Position numbers and translations under genes: made by a program. From contig JAGXKM010000005.1 in the NCBI GenBank assembly GCA_018335275.1, forward strand, positions 1 to 52,102: a stretch of 52,102 nt of DNA. The letters run 5' to 3'. Below the pieces are notes generated by a model that saw only the letters and a program-made list of their open reading frames with translations, was not told where the DNA came from and made no database searches. Positions 43,153-51,539 of this stretch are shown here, one piece after another. This DNA is from Anaerolineales bacterium. GTDB lineage: Bacteria > Chloroflexota > Anaerolineae > Anaerolineales > UBA11858. The number at the start of each line of letters is the position of its first letter. Within the stretch, counting starts at the first letter, position 1.

Positions 43153-43737
43153 TCAATCAATGATGATTTCATTCAATGGTCGTTTGGGGACATGATGTAT
43201 GCCTTCCTCATCGCGCCAGTACTTGATATTTCCCTCAGACGGTAACGGGTCAATTTTCACCTCTTCATTGGGTTTCCCCAGTGCCAAAACAAACAGGATT
43301 TGATACCGATCAGGTATATCCAACACCCCCCTCACTCTCTCCCGTTTCACAGAGGCAATAATGCAACCGCCCAATTTTCGAACAGCTGCTCCCAGCAACA
43401 TACTCTGGACCGCGATCCCCGCATCATAACGAAAGGATTGAGCCAACCCTGTATCCCCCAGGAACACAATATAAGCAGCGGGTCTTTCCCCTTCTTCCGG
43501 CCCTTGCCAATCTTTTATGTAACCCGCCCACCCCAGGCATGGAAACACTTTTTCCCTTTCAGATTCAGAAGTAACCAGACGGTACTTCAACGGCTGTAAG
43601 TTCGCCGAGGATGCGGACAATCGACCCAAATCGACGAGTTCATGAAGTGTCTGGGAAGAAATTTTCGCATCGGGAGAAAAGCGGCGATAGCTTCGATTTG
43701 ATTTCATTAAATTTTTTAACCAAGCCTTTTCATCCAT
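43153..43737 (-). CDS. Nitroreductase-family protein
   Basis: A 194-aa FMN-dependent nitroreductase-fold protein. The family N-terminus NRSYRRFSPDAKIS, the FMN-contacting SASSANLQPLKYRLV (about 42-56), and GIAVQSMLLGAAVRKLGGC (about 107-125) are visible. The C-terminal half is short compared with NfsB (about 217). Substrates may be quinones, nitro compounds or flavin; none can be assigned. A good GGAGG lies 6 nt before the ATG. The gene stands alone, convergent with tsaC and divergent from the MFS gene. Confidence 0.85.
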   Translation of the reverse strand: MDEKAWLKNLMKSNRSYRRFSPDAKISSQTLHELVDLGRLSASSANLQPLKYRLVTSESEREKVFPCLGWAGYIKDWQGPEEGERPAAYIVFLGDTGLAQSFRYDAGIAVQSMLLGAAVRKLGGCIIASVKRERVRGVLDIPDRYQILFVLALGKPNEEVKIDPLPSEGNIKYWRDEEGIHHVPKRPLNEIIID

Positions 43738-43857
43738 CAGTTACCTCCATAAGCAGAATAACTCATCCCCTATCCCGTCGTTTATCTCAAATAAGGATAA
43801 CATGGTTCAGGAAATACCCGATAACCAGAAAGGGACTTTCAGAGACTTACTATTGGG

Positions 43858-43886
43858 TTGAGGAAAAAGGAACCACAAGGTAAAAT
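43858..43886 (+). promoter_or_regulatory. Promoter for the MFS gene
   Basis: TTGAGG (43858-43863), a 17-bp spacer and TAAAAT (43881-43886) on the plus strand, about 66 bp before the MFS ATG. Confidence 0.5.
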
Positions 43887-43952
43887 TAGTCACTCTTGTC
43901 CACCAGGTTACGATTACACCGCAGGATTCAAAGCTTGAAAGAGGGCACTTTC

Positions 43953-45278
43953 ATGAACAAGCAGGGGCGTTTCACCGGCATGTTTGCCTTCACTCTGGTA
44001 TCTATCGGGCAGGCGATTTCATTAGTGGGCAGCGGGATGACCCAGTTTGCCATCACCATCTGGGCCTGGCAGGAGACCGGACAGGCAACCACCCTGGCAT
44101 TAACGGGCTTCTTCGGTTTTGCTCCCGTCGTCCTTATCAGCCCATTCGCCGGGGCCCTCGTTGACCGCTTGAATCGAAAACTGGTCATGATGTTGAGCGA
44201 CTTTGCAGCAGGTCTGGGTACGATCGCGCTGTTCGCCTTATTCCTCTCTGACAATCTTCAAATCTGGCACCTGTACATCCTGGGAACATTTGTGGGGGTG
44301 TTTCAGGCTTTCCAATGGCCGGCATATTCAGCAGCGATCACCATGATGCTGCCCAAAGAGCAGTACGCCCGAGCCAATGGTATGCTGGAGCTGGCCCGAT
44401 CCAGCTCCAGAGTGTTAGCTCCTGTATTGGCCGGAGCGCTGATTGGCCTTTCAGGTTTGTCCCTTGTATTCATCATTGACATCGTGACCTTTCTATTTGC
44501 CATCGGATCATTACTCCTGATTTATATCCCCCAACCTGAAACGAGTCCTGAAGGGCGCTCGGGAAGCGGCAGCTTATGGAAAGAAGCGGGATTCGGTTTC
44601 AAGTACATCTGGAATCGACCCAGCCTATTCGGGCTGCAGATGGTCTTTTTCTTCCTCAACCTTTCCGCCATGTTTGGCTTCACGGTCATGGCAGCAATGA
44701 TCCTGGCTCGAACCCAAAATGATACCGTGATTCTGGGGTCGGTCCAATCCGCGGGCGCGATTGGAGGGGTGGCAGGTGGATTATTACTCAGTATCTGGGG
44801 AGGTCCAAAGCGAAGAATTCACGGGGTCTTATTAGGTATGATCGGGGAGAGTATCTTTCACACCATCCTCATGGGAATAGGGAGAAGCATGACCCTTTGG
44901 GGAATCGCTTCCTTTTTCGGGGGATTGATTATCCCTATGATCAATGGATCCAATCAGGCCATCTGGCAGGCCAAAATTCCTCCGGATGTCCAGGGCCGTG
45001 TTTTCTCCGTGCGGAGGTTGATCGCGCAAATTACAGTCCCTATCGCCATGCTCCTCGCAGGCCCGCTGGCAGATTATGTCTTTGAACCGGCAATGGAAGA
45101 AGGAGGGACCTTGATCCCCATCTTTGGGGATCTTGTTGGCACTGGGCCGGGGGCAGGTATGGCCTCGATGTTTATCATCGCTGGCATCATGGGGGTCATA
45201 GTGGGGATCGGGGGATATTCCTTTCCTGTGATCCGGGACGTTGAAATGATCCTCCCCGATCACGATGGGGTAGATTAA
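43953..45278 (+). CDS. Major facilitator superfamily exporter
   Basis: A 441-aa inner-membrane transporter with about twelve TM helices in two halves. The loop 2-3 signature reads GALVDRLNRKLVMMLSD (about 66-82). The sequence resembles the enterobactin-exporter-like / DHA3 macrolide-efflux group, for example in QWPAYSAAITMML and GPLADYVFEPAM, the latter in a long, acidic loop before the last two helices. The substrate is unknown. The start at 43953 has GAGGG 7 nt upstream; an in-frame ATG at 43896 has none. No regulator gene is adjacent. Confidence 0.87.
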   Translation: MNKQGRFTGMFAFTLVSIGQAISLVGSGMTQFAITIWAWQETGQATTLALTGFFGFAPVVLISPFAGALVDRLNRKLVMMLSDFAAGLGTIALFALFLSDNLQIWHLYILGTFVGVFQAFQWPAYSAAITMMLPKEQYARANGMLELARSSSRVLAPVLAGALIGLSGLSLVFIIDIVTFLFAIGSLLLIYIPQPETSPEGRSGSGSLWKEAGFGFKYIWNRPSLFGLQMVFFFLNLSAMFGFTVMAAMILARTQNDTVILGSVQSAGAIGGVAGGLLLSIWGGPKRRIHGVLLGMIGESIFHTILMGIGRSMTLWGIASFFGGLIIPMINGSNQAIWQAKIPPDVQGRVFSVRRLIAQITVPIAMLLAGPLADYVFEPAMEEGGTLIPIFGDLVGTGPGAGMASMFIIAGIMGVIVGIGGYSFPVIRDVEMILPDHDGVD

Positions 45279-45419
45279 ACTGGAAAAGCTTAACTTGCAG
45301 ACCCGGGGCCAAAATGAACAGCTTTCCTGTCCACAAAACCCTTTAAAAAAGTCAGTGACCCCAATCCATAAAGCAGAACGGTCCTGACTTGCAGGCCATT
45401 GTTTAAGCTGATATAAGGA

Positions 45420-46490
45420 TCACAGTTCTGAGAGGGGCCAAGTAGGAGCAGCATCCATATCCAGAGTATCCCGCCACCCAGCGCAGTACCGGTAACAGCC
45501 AGCTCCAGCAATCATCGCCGCATTATCTGTGCATAAAAACAAGGGAGGAATGTGAACGGGTACCTCAGATGCGGAGCGGATGGTCTGGCGCAAAGATTGA
45601 TTTGCTGAAACCCCTCCCGAGATCAAAATTTCTTCCGCCTTATACTCATCTGCAGCGTCGATCGTCTTGGTAACCAACACATCCACTACCGCCTCCTGGA
45701 AACTTGCTGCAATATCCGCGGTAGGCAGAGGTCCCCCTTCTTCTTCCAATCTTCTCACCTCGCGAAGCACAGCTGTTTTCAGCCCGCTGAAAGAGAAATC
45801 GCGGCTTCCACCCAACCAGGCCCGGGGGAAATCAAACGCCTCTGGATTCCCCTTTTCCGCCTCAGCTTGTATGGCAGGACCCCCCGGGAAGCCCAGATCC
45901 AAAAGGCGGGCCACCTTATCAAAAGCCTCACCCGCTGCATCGTCTAAGGTTCCGCCCAAACGCTGATAATCAAGATGGTCCCGCATCAAAACCAGTTCAG
46001 TATGACCCCCGGAAACAATCAATGCTAAAAGCGGGAACGTTGGGTATCCGGGAGGAGCATCCTCCTCTCTCTGCAGCCAGGAGGAATATAAATGCCCTTC
46101 CAGATGATTGACCCCCAGGATGGGCAGTCCGCTGCTCAACGCCAACCCTTTAGCCATATTAATGCCGACAACGAGGGCTCCCGGCAGCCCAGGGCCGCGG
46201 GTAACAGCGATCCCATCTAAGTCCGTCAATGCCAAATGGGCATCCTTTAAAGCCTGATCGACAATGGAATATATTTTTTTTATATGCTCACGGGAAGCAA
46301 CTTCGGGGAAAATGCCCCCGAATTGAGCATGCAACTCAACCTGGGAGGCTACGACATTAGAAAGAATGTTCCGGCCATCCTCGACCACAGCAGCTGCAGT
46401 CTCGTCACAGGACGTTTCAATTCCCAAGATCCTGGAGAGCGGGAGATCAGATTCTTGTGAGGAGTTCGACTCCATTTGTCTTTTATCCAA
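45420..46490 (-). CDS. tsaD: tRNA N6-adenosine threonylcarbamoyltransferase
   Basis: Transfers the threonylcarbamoyl group to A37 of ANN-decoding tRNAs. The 356-aa product has the ASKHA nucleotide site at ILGIETSCDETAAAVV (about 20-35), the metal-binding HxxxH in NHLEGHLYSSW (about 125-135), and IVSGGHTELV. The C-terminus has ISGGVSANQSLRQ and CTDNAAMIAGAG. The TTG at 46490 has GAAGGAG 6 nt upstream; an ATG five codons in lacks a site. It is the last gene of the minus-strand run membrane protein - selA - M24 - tsaD. The N-terminus is longer than usual by about 12 residues. Confidence 0.95.
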   Translation of the reverse strand: MDKRQMESNSSQESDLPLSRILGIETSCDETAAAVVEDGRNILSNVVASQVELHAQFGGIFPEVASREHIKKIYSIVDQALKDAHLALTDLDGIAVTRGPGLPGALVVGINMAKGLALSSGLPILGVNHLEGHLYSSWLQREEDAPPGYPTFPLLALIVSGGHTELVLMRDHLDYQRLGGTLDDAAGEAFDKVARLLDLGFPGGPAIQAEAEKGNPEAFDFPRAWLGGSRDFSFSGLKTAVLREVRRLEEEGGPLPTADIAASFQEAVVDVLVTKTIDAADEYKAEEILISGGVSANQSLRQTIRSASEVPVHIPPLFLCTDNAAMIAGAGCYRYCAGWRDTLDMDAAPTWPLSEL

Positions 46491-46512
46491 TTCCTTCTCC
46501 TTCAGCTTTACC

Positions 46513-47763
46513 TCAGCAGGGATCCCAATGCTCCATATCTAATACCAAATCCAGAGGATAATCAACGAGGACTTCCATTTCCCCATCCGACCGAACCCAG
46601 ACCGTATTCTCAAGCCGGCATCCCATGTTCCGACCCGGATAATACAAACCGGGTTCAATGGTGGTAATCGTTCCCGGCGATAGACGATCTGCTTCCGTGG
46701 CTCCCCGGCTGAAACGCGGCCGTTCATGAACATTTAAACCCAGACCATGACCCAAACTGTGGACATAACCGTCTTGCAGCTGGCTGTCCTGACGGATCGT
46801 TTTATGCCCTAATTCTTCAAATAATTCACATGTCCTTTCCTGTAAATCAGGCGCAAAGGCATCCACCGACAGCTCTGAGAGAATTTTATGATAAACCCGG
46901 AGGACATCATCATAAAGCCCCCGTTCCTCCTCAGGAGCATAACCCAGGCACCATGTCCTGGTGAAATCATAGAAATACCCCCCTCCTTTTTGACATGGGA
47001 AGATATCGAAGACAATCGTTTGTCCCAGACGAAGGACATCAGCATCTGTTCCTGTACTGTGGGGGATTCCCGCATCTCGACCTATGGCAAAGATAGCTCC
47101 TTCCGGATTCTCCGCGCCAAGCTCTGCCAACCACAGGTTGATTTTAGACTTAACATCTTTGACACAAAGGGGCTCCCCATCATGAGTAATCAATTCCTCA
47201 TCCTCATTCACCTGTGAGGAGGTCAGGTAATCCTCCACCCTTTGGACCACTTCTGTGGTGATCTGACCCATTTTACGCATTTCCTCCACCTCCCCCTCAC
47301 CCTTCGTCGCCCGGGCTTCCAATAAAATGGAGTTTGGGCCTTCTCCAATAAATTCCATTTCCGGAAGCATGTCCTGCAGCACTGAAAAAACGCCCCAGGC
47401 ACCACCAAGATTGACCTTCCCGTATAAAACAACCGACCCTTGAAGGAGGTCTAACTCCGTTAACATCGCTTCATACATCCTGGCTCTCGCCTGCAGGTAA
47501 TCTCCACCTGCCTCTTCAAGTAACTTTTTAAATTCATACGCAGCAAGATTCACAGTCTGGAAACCAGTTCGAGCTGCCTCTTCCCTTTCCATTGGGTTGT
47601 GAAATAAAACAGGCCCTTCCCCTTTCTTCTTTATAAACTCAGCGTGAGTCAAATGGCTCACACCGGTGAAATAAACCATAGCGGCATTATGCTGGGCAGG
47701 ACCTGAAACCCAGATTGCATCTATATTTTTTTCTTCCATTAAGCGATCAAGATCTTCTTTCAT
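46513..47763 (-). CDS. M24-family metallopeptidase (Xaa-Pro aminopeptidase-like)
   Basis: A 416-aa aminopeptidase-P/prolidase-type protein. An N-terminal creatinase-like domain (about 1-160) precedes the pita-bread catalytic domain (about 165-415). All five dimetal ligands can be seen: Asp in VFDIFP, Asp in YFYDFTRTW, His in HSLGHGLGLNVHERP, Glu in TTIEPGLYY and Glu in CRLENTVWV. It probably removes N-terminal residues before proline. The ATG at 47763 has GGGAG 6 nt upstream. It overlaps the selA 3' end by 17 nt and is followed 22 nt later by tsaD. Confidence 0.92.
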   Translation of the reverse strand: MKEDLDRLMEEKNIDAIWVSGPAQHNAAMVYFTGVSHLTHAEFIKKKGEGPVLFHNPMEREEAARTGFQTVNLAAYEFKKLLEEAGGDYLQARARMYEAMLTELDLLQGSVVLYGKVNLGGAWGVFSVLQDMLPEMEFIGEGPNSILLEARATKGEGEVEEMRKMGQITTEVVQRVEDYLTSSQVNEDEELITHDGEPLCVKDVKSKINLWLAELGAENPEGAIFAIGRDAGIPHSTGTDADVLRLGQTIVFDIFPCQKGGGYFYDFTRTWCLGYAPEEERGLYDDVLRVYHKILSELSVDAFAPDLQERTCELFEELGHKTIRQDSQLQDGYVHSLGHGLGLNVHERPRFSRGATEADRLSPGTITTIEPGLYYPGRNMGCRLENTVWVRSDGEMEVLVDYPLDLVLDMEHWDPC

Positions 47764-49117
47764 CACTTGCTCCCGTTATTTGTAGAATGCGGATTAAGTC
47801 CGGATCTTGGTGGGGAAGAACGGTGCGGGGATCCAGAATCACCCTCTCATCTTCCACCCGGGCGACCACCGGCACATCCGCTTCACGGAGCGCTTTTAGG
47901 TAGCTCTGAGGATGCTCCATTTCCAGGGCAAGGCCATATGTAGGCAAGGTTTCACCCGGCAAGCTCCCTCCACCCACCTTAGAAAGTGTCTCAAGAATTG
48001 TACCTTTCCCCAGTTTCTTCTGCCAATCCTTAGCCCGTTCATGCAAGCTCGCTCTGTCCGCAGAAATCATCTGCCAGACTGGAATTTTCTCTTCCCCCTC
48101 CCCTCTCAAATAGTGCAGCAGAGTAGCAGATAAACCAGCCAAGGCAGTTTTATCCGCCCGGATTGCGCGAGCAAGTGGCTCATTCTTCATTTCTTGAATC
48201 AAATCATGGCGACCTAAAATGATTCCGGCTTGAGGGCCACCCAATAATTTATCACCCGAGAAACATACCAGATCTGCACCAGCCTGTAAGGATTCCTGGA
48301 CCATGGGTTCGTGCTTTAAACCATAGGGTGCTGTATCAAGTAATGCGCCTGAACCCAAATCGTCAATCATTAATAGGTTCGCCGCATGGGAAACCTCAGC
48401 AATATCCCTCAGGGCCGGTTCCTTTGTGAATCCTACAAAAGCGAAATTTGAACGATGAGCCCGCATCACCGCTGCTGTTTCATCCCGAATAGCCTGTTCG
48501 TAATCAGAGATATGGATTCGATTTGTAGTCCCTACCTCAACCAGAGCTGCTCCGGATTGTGTCAGGACATCCGGTATTCGAAATCCACCCCCTATTTCAA
48601 TCAACTGGGAGCGCGCGATTACAACTTCCTGGTTTTTTGCAAATGTTTGCAGTGCTAACAAGACTGCAGAGGCGTTATTATTGACCACCAACGCTCCATC
48701 CACATCAAACAGTCTGGTAAATAGTTCTGATGCGTGGTCTAAACGCGAACCTCGCTTCCCTTTCTCCATATCAAACTCAAGGGTCGAATAGCCCCCCCCT
48801 ACCTTCGCGATTGATTTAAGCGCTGATTCGCTCAGGGGAGCTCGGCCCAGATTCGTGTGGATGATGATCCCTGTGGCATTGATCACGGGGTACAGGGTAG
48901 ATTTCGTCCAATGTTGCAAAAGTCTCTCTGTCCTGGAAGTGATTACATCAAGATTCGGGACTTTTTTTCCCTCTTGTCTGTATGATGTCCGAATTTCATC
49001 CAGGGTCTCACGCAACCCCTCCACCACTAAACTACGGCCATATTCCTTTACCAACCGGACGCCTGTGGATGATTGCAGGACGGAATCAACTGATGGAAGG
49101 GATCTCAGGTCATTCAT
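47747..49117 (-). CDS. selA: L-seryl-tRNA(Sec) selenium transferase
   Basis: PLP enzyme that converts Ser-tRNA(Sec) to Sec-tRNA(Sec). The 456-aa product (counted from the ATG at 49117) contains VINATGIIIHTNLGRAPLS, GSRLDHASELFTRLF, GGGFRIPDV and the PLP-lysine motif FSGDKLLGGPQAG. All are diagnostic of SelA. Its presence implies a selenocysteine pathway, but no selB, selC or selD is visible in the window. In-frame starts at 49126 (ATG) and 49138 (TTG) are possible; 49117 has GGAG about 10 nt upstream and fits SelA N-termini. It overlaps the M24 gene and follows a small membrane-protein gene. Confidence 0.94.
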   Translation of the reverse strand: MNDLRSLPSVDSVLQSSTGVRLVKEYGRSLVVEGLRETLDEIRTSYRQEGKKVPNLDVITSRTERLLQHWTKSTLYPVINATGIIIHTNLGRAPLSESALKSIAKVGGGYSTLEFDMEKGKRGSRLDHASELFTRLFDVDGALVVNNNASAVLLALQTFAKNQEVVIARSQLIEIGGGFRIPDVLTQSGAALVEVGTTNRIHISDYEQAIRDETAAVMRAHRSNFAFVGFTKEPALRDIAEVSHAANLLMIDDLGSGALLDTAPYGLKHEPMVQESLQAGADLVCFSGDKLLGGPQAGIILGRHDLIQEMKNEPLARAIRADKTALAGLSATLLHYLRGEGEEKIPVWQMISADRASLHERAKDWQKKLGKGTILETLSKVGGGSLPGETLPTYGLALEMEHPQSYLKALREADVPVVARVEDERVILDPRTVLPHQDPDLIRILQITGASDERRS

Positions 49118-49143
49118 CTCTTTCATACTCCATAACAAACCTA

Positions 49144-49554
49144 TTAATCATCAGAATACTTACCGGGATGCCATTCGCTCCTGGCCCTGAGACGGAGTAA
49201 GAGTTCCACCATGATTAAACCCACCGCCAGAACAACTGCCAGGCTCAAGGTAAGTACCTGTCCTTTGTTCAACCAAATTAGGGCCGCGAAATAAATCCCC
49301 ACCCAAAGCGATTCTCGTACGATCATCCCAAAACTGACAGGGGTCTTTGTGCTCAGTAGGCGGTTAATCAGTCCAACGACCGGGGATGCGGTGCCCGTTG
49401 CAGCGACGACAACAGCGCAAAAGAAAAGCCACCGATGGTTGAGGGTAGGTTTTGTCTGTGTCATCAGAAAAATGATACCCGACCACCCGGAAGCGCCCAT
49501 CAAGATCGCAAAGGGAAGAATGTTTCCTATAGTTGGAGAATGTCGGTCATTCAT
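49144..49554 (-). CDS. Small integral membrane protein, unknown
   Basis: A 136-aa protein with four predicted TM helices (about 10-31, 42-63, 75-97, 101-121) and a short basic C-terminus ending HPGKYSDD. No family is recognised. The ATG has no Shine-Dalgarno. An extended -10 (TGTTAAAAT, 49562-49570 on the minus strand) ends only 7 nt before the ATG, which would give a leaderless mRNA. selA follows closely, so this gene may lead the selA - M24 - tsaD transcript. Confidence 0.72.
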   Translation of the reverse strand: MNDRHSPTIGNILPFAILMGASGWSGIIFLMTQTKPTLNHRWLFFCAVVVAATGTASPVVGLINRLLSTKTPVSFGMIVRESLWVGIYFAALIWLNKGQVLTLSLAVVLAVGLIMVELLLRLRARSEWHPGKYSDD

Positions 49555-49561
49555 AAATTCA

Positions 49562-49570
49562 ATTTTAACA
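49562..49570 (-). promoter_or_regulatory. Extended -10 giving a possible leaderless transcript
   Basis: TGTTAAAAT on the minus strand lies 7 nt before the ATG at 49554, so initiation would fall at or within a base or two of the start codon. No -35 and no Shine-Dalgarno are seen. Confidence 0.4.
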
Positions 49571-49920
49571 TAGTTCTCAAAACTCTCACCTCTGAGGAGA
49601 AGAGTGGAGGATATTCATCACCTCCAGAAACGACAGCTTGGGGAACCCATTAATTATTCCACTTGAGGATAAAGGAGAGGAGTTTTCACTCCGTTGAAGG
49701 ATTCCGAGGATTATGAAAAATGTGTGAAGAGGATAAATAACTGCTTAGATTCAACAAGCTGTAAAACAAAAACAGCCATTGATGATTATTCCAACTTTAA
49801 TGTTTTAAGATTCAATTTCTAAGAGCTTGGTTCACCCGAAAATGCATGGTACCCATGTAGGCAAACCCGTATTTATGGCGATAAGAAAATTCATTGATAA
49901 AAATCTTAGTTCTAAGTTTT

Positions 49921-49943
49921 CTTTAAGGTTGACAACCTTAAAG
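49921..49943. promoter_or_regulatory. 23-nt palindrome upstream of dnaA
   Basis: CTTTAAGGTTG and CAACCTTAAAG are perfect 11-bp arms around a single A. The near-zero spacer points to a dimeric-protein operator rather than an RNA hairpin. A TTGACA hexamer lies at its centre (49929-49934), but no good -10 is found 16-18 bp downstream. Confidence 0.45.
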
Positions 49944-50118
49944 ATTTGATTTTTTTTAGAGCCGTTCAGCAAGAAAGCTTTCTTTTTCCATTAAAATTTG
50001 TATAGAAACATCCCCCCCTTAGGGATCTTTTATATAAGGACTGACACACGCTTTGATCAGAGGAAATCAGAGCAGGATCCATTATTCTTAATTCATAAGT
50101 AGCGGAGGAGATAGGTCC

Positions 50119-51483
50119 ATGGAGGCAAAGCAAGCTTGGAGATCTGCTGTTGGTCAACTACAATTGGAAATGCACAAAGCAGCGTTTGATACCTGGGTCC
50201 GAGATGCACAATTGCTCGATTTTTCAAAAGGAACTTTTCGGATTGGTGTCCAAAATGCGTACGCACGAGATTGGTTGGAAAGCCGTTTAAAGAACACAAT
50301 TATCCAACTACTCACGGGAACCCTTGACAGGAACATTGATGTAGAATTTGTGGTCACGCAAAGTATGGATGACGAAGAGGAAAAGGGAAGGGCAAAAATA
50401 AAATCCCAAAACGGAAAAGAAACATCATCCGTCAAGACGGGAAATGGATCCGAACATTACTCCATCAACAACCGCTACACATTTAAGAACTTTGTCGTAG
50501 GACCCAGCAATCGTCTAGCTCATGCAGCTTCTTTAGCTGTCTCCGAAAAACCAGCCCAGACATACAATCCCCTCTTTCTCTATGGGGGCGTCGGGTTGGG
50601 AAAAACGCATTTACTTCATGCCATTGGGAACATGGCCATTGGAAATGGGCTTGAAGTGTTATATGTCTCCTCTGAAGAATTTACAAATGACTTGATCAAC
50701 GCCATCCGGAGCCACACTACCCAAGCCTTCAGGGAGAAATATCGGAGAATTGATGTCCTATTGATCGATGACATTCAATTTATCGCCGGGAAAGAATCCA
50801 CACAGGAAGAATTTTTCCACACTTTTAACACCCTTCACGGGCAAAATAAACAGCTTGTGATCACTTCGGACCGCCCCCCAAAGGCCATGGTGACCCTGGA
50901 AGAACGTCTAAGGTCCCGATTCGAATGGGGGTTGACAGCAGACATCCAACCCCCTGATTTTGAAACCCGAATCGCCATCCTGCAGTCAAAAGCCGAACGG
51001 GAAGGATATCAGCTTCCAGATCATATCATCGAAGATATCGCTCATCGCTTCCAGACCAATATCCGGGAATTAGAAGGAGCTATGACACGGATCATGGCTT
51101 ATGCTGATTTGCGGGGAATGGCTCTTGACAATGAACTGGTAGACTCAGCCCTGGCAGACTTAATGCCAGAAGTGAAAGAGGTCGACCCTGATTTGATTAT
51201 CAAGACCACCGCGGAGGAATTCGAGATCACTGAGGAAGAGATCATCAGCCGCAGCCGATCTCACCGGATCGCTCTTCCCCGCCAGGTCGCCATGTATATT
51301 CTCCGGGAAGAGGCTGAGATCTCTCTACCCCACATCGGGGAACTGCTTGGAAACAGAGATCACACCACGGTGATGTATGGCCATGAGAAAATCACTGACC
51401 TACTTGAAACGGATAAAAAGCTGCGAAGAAAAGTCCTCAATATCAAGGAAGCATTATACGGACCGGTAAGAATGCCCGTCTAA
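50119..51483 (+). CDS. dnaA: Chromosomal replication initiator protein DnaA
   Basis: AAA+ initiator that opens oriC. The 454-aa product has domain I (about 1-80, with DTWVRDAQLLDF), a short linker domain II (82-115), and the AAA+ domain III (about 116-330) with Walker A GGVGLGKTH (156-164), Walker B LLIDDIQFIAG and sensor/arginine-finger regions. Domain IV (about 345-454) carries the DnaA-box-binding signature GNRDHTTVMYGHEKI. A GGAGGAG site precedes the ATG by about 8 nt. dnaN, recF and gyrB do not follow; instead a terminator and a convergent permease gene do. Confidence 0.98.
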   Translation: MEAKQAWRSAVGQLQLEMHKAAFDTWVRDAQLLDFSKGTFRIGVQNAYARDWLESRLKNTIIQLLTGTLDRNIDVEFVVTQSMDDEEEKGRAKIKSQNGKETSSVKTGNGSEHYSINNRYTFKNFVVGPSNRLAHAASLAVSEKPAQTYNPLFLYGGVGLGKTHLLHAIGNMAIGNGLEVLYVSSEEFTNDLINAIRSHTTQAFREKYRRIDVLLIDDIQFIAGKESTQEEFFHTFNTLHGQNKQLVITSDRPPKAMVTLEERLRSRFEWGLTADIQPPDFETRIAILQSKAEREGYQLPDHIIEDIAHRFQTNIRELEGAMTRIMAYADLRGMALDNELVDSALADLMPEVKEVDPDLIIKTTAEEFEITEEEIISRSRSHRIALPRQVAMYILREEAEISLPHIGELLGNRDHTTVMYGHEKITDLLETDKKLRRKVLNIKEALYGPVRMPV

Positions 51484-51506
51484 GGCCAAGATAGCAAGGA
51501 AAACGA

Positions 51507-51538
51507 TAAACCTGTTTTTCGGGAGAAAAGCAGGTTTA
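51507..51538. terminator. Bidirectional terminator after dnaA
   Basis: A 14-bp stem (arms 51507-51520 and 51525-51538, one G-U pair) closes on a GGGA loop. TAAACCTG pairs with CAGGTTTA in the lower part, and an A/T-rich tail follows on both strands. It lies between convergent dnaA and the AI-2E permease gene. Confidence 0.85.
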
Positions 51539-51539
51539 T

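Larger units (their letters stand above)
49555..50118. other. Non-coding region upstream of dnaA
   Basis: No gene is visible in these 564 bp. The sequence is A/T-rich. It holds a 23-nt palindrome (49921-49943), a 14-nt palindrome AAGAAAGCTTTCTT (49971-49984), and a C-rich tract before TTTTATATAAGG (about 50010-50040), a candidate dnaA -10 region. No exact TTATCCACA DnaA box is present. The nearest matches are TTATCCTCA (one mismatch, minus strand, near 49664-49672) and TTATCCTCT (minus strand, near 49729-49737). So oriC is possible but not supported. Confidence 0.5.

Noticed and set aside
44704-44720. GGCTCGAACCC in the MFS gene, tRNA T-arm-like
   Set aside because: Inside an intact coding frame with no cloverleaf around it.
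45290-45511. 73-codon open frame after the MFS gene
   Set aside because: It mostly overlaps the tsaD C-terminus in another frame and has no ribosome-binding site.
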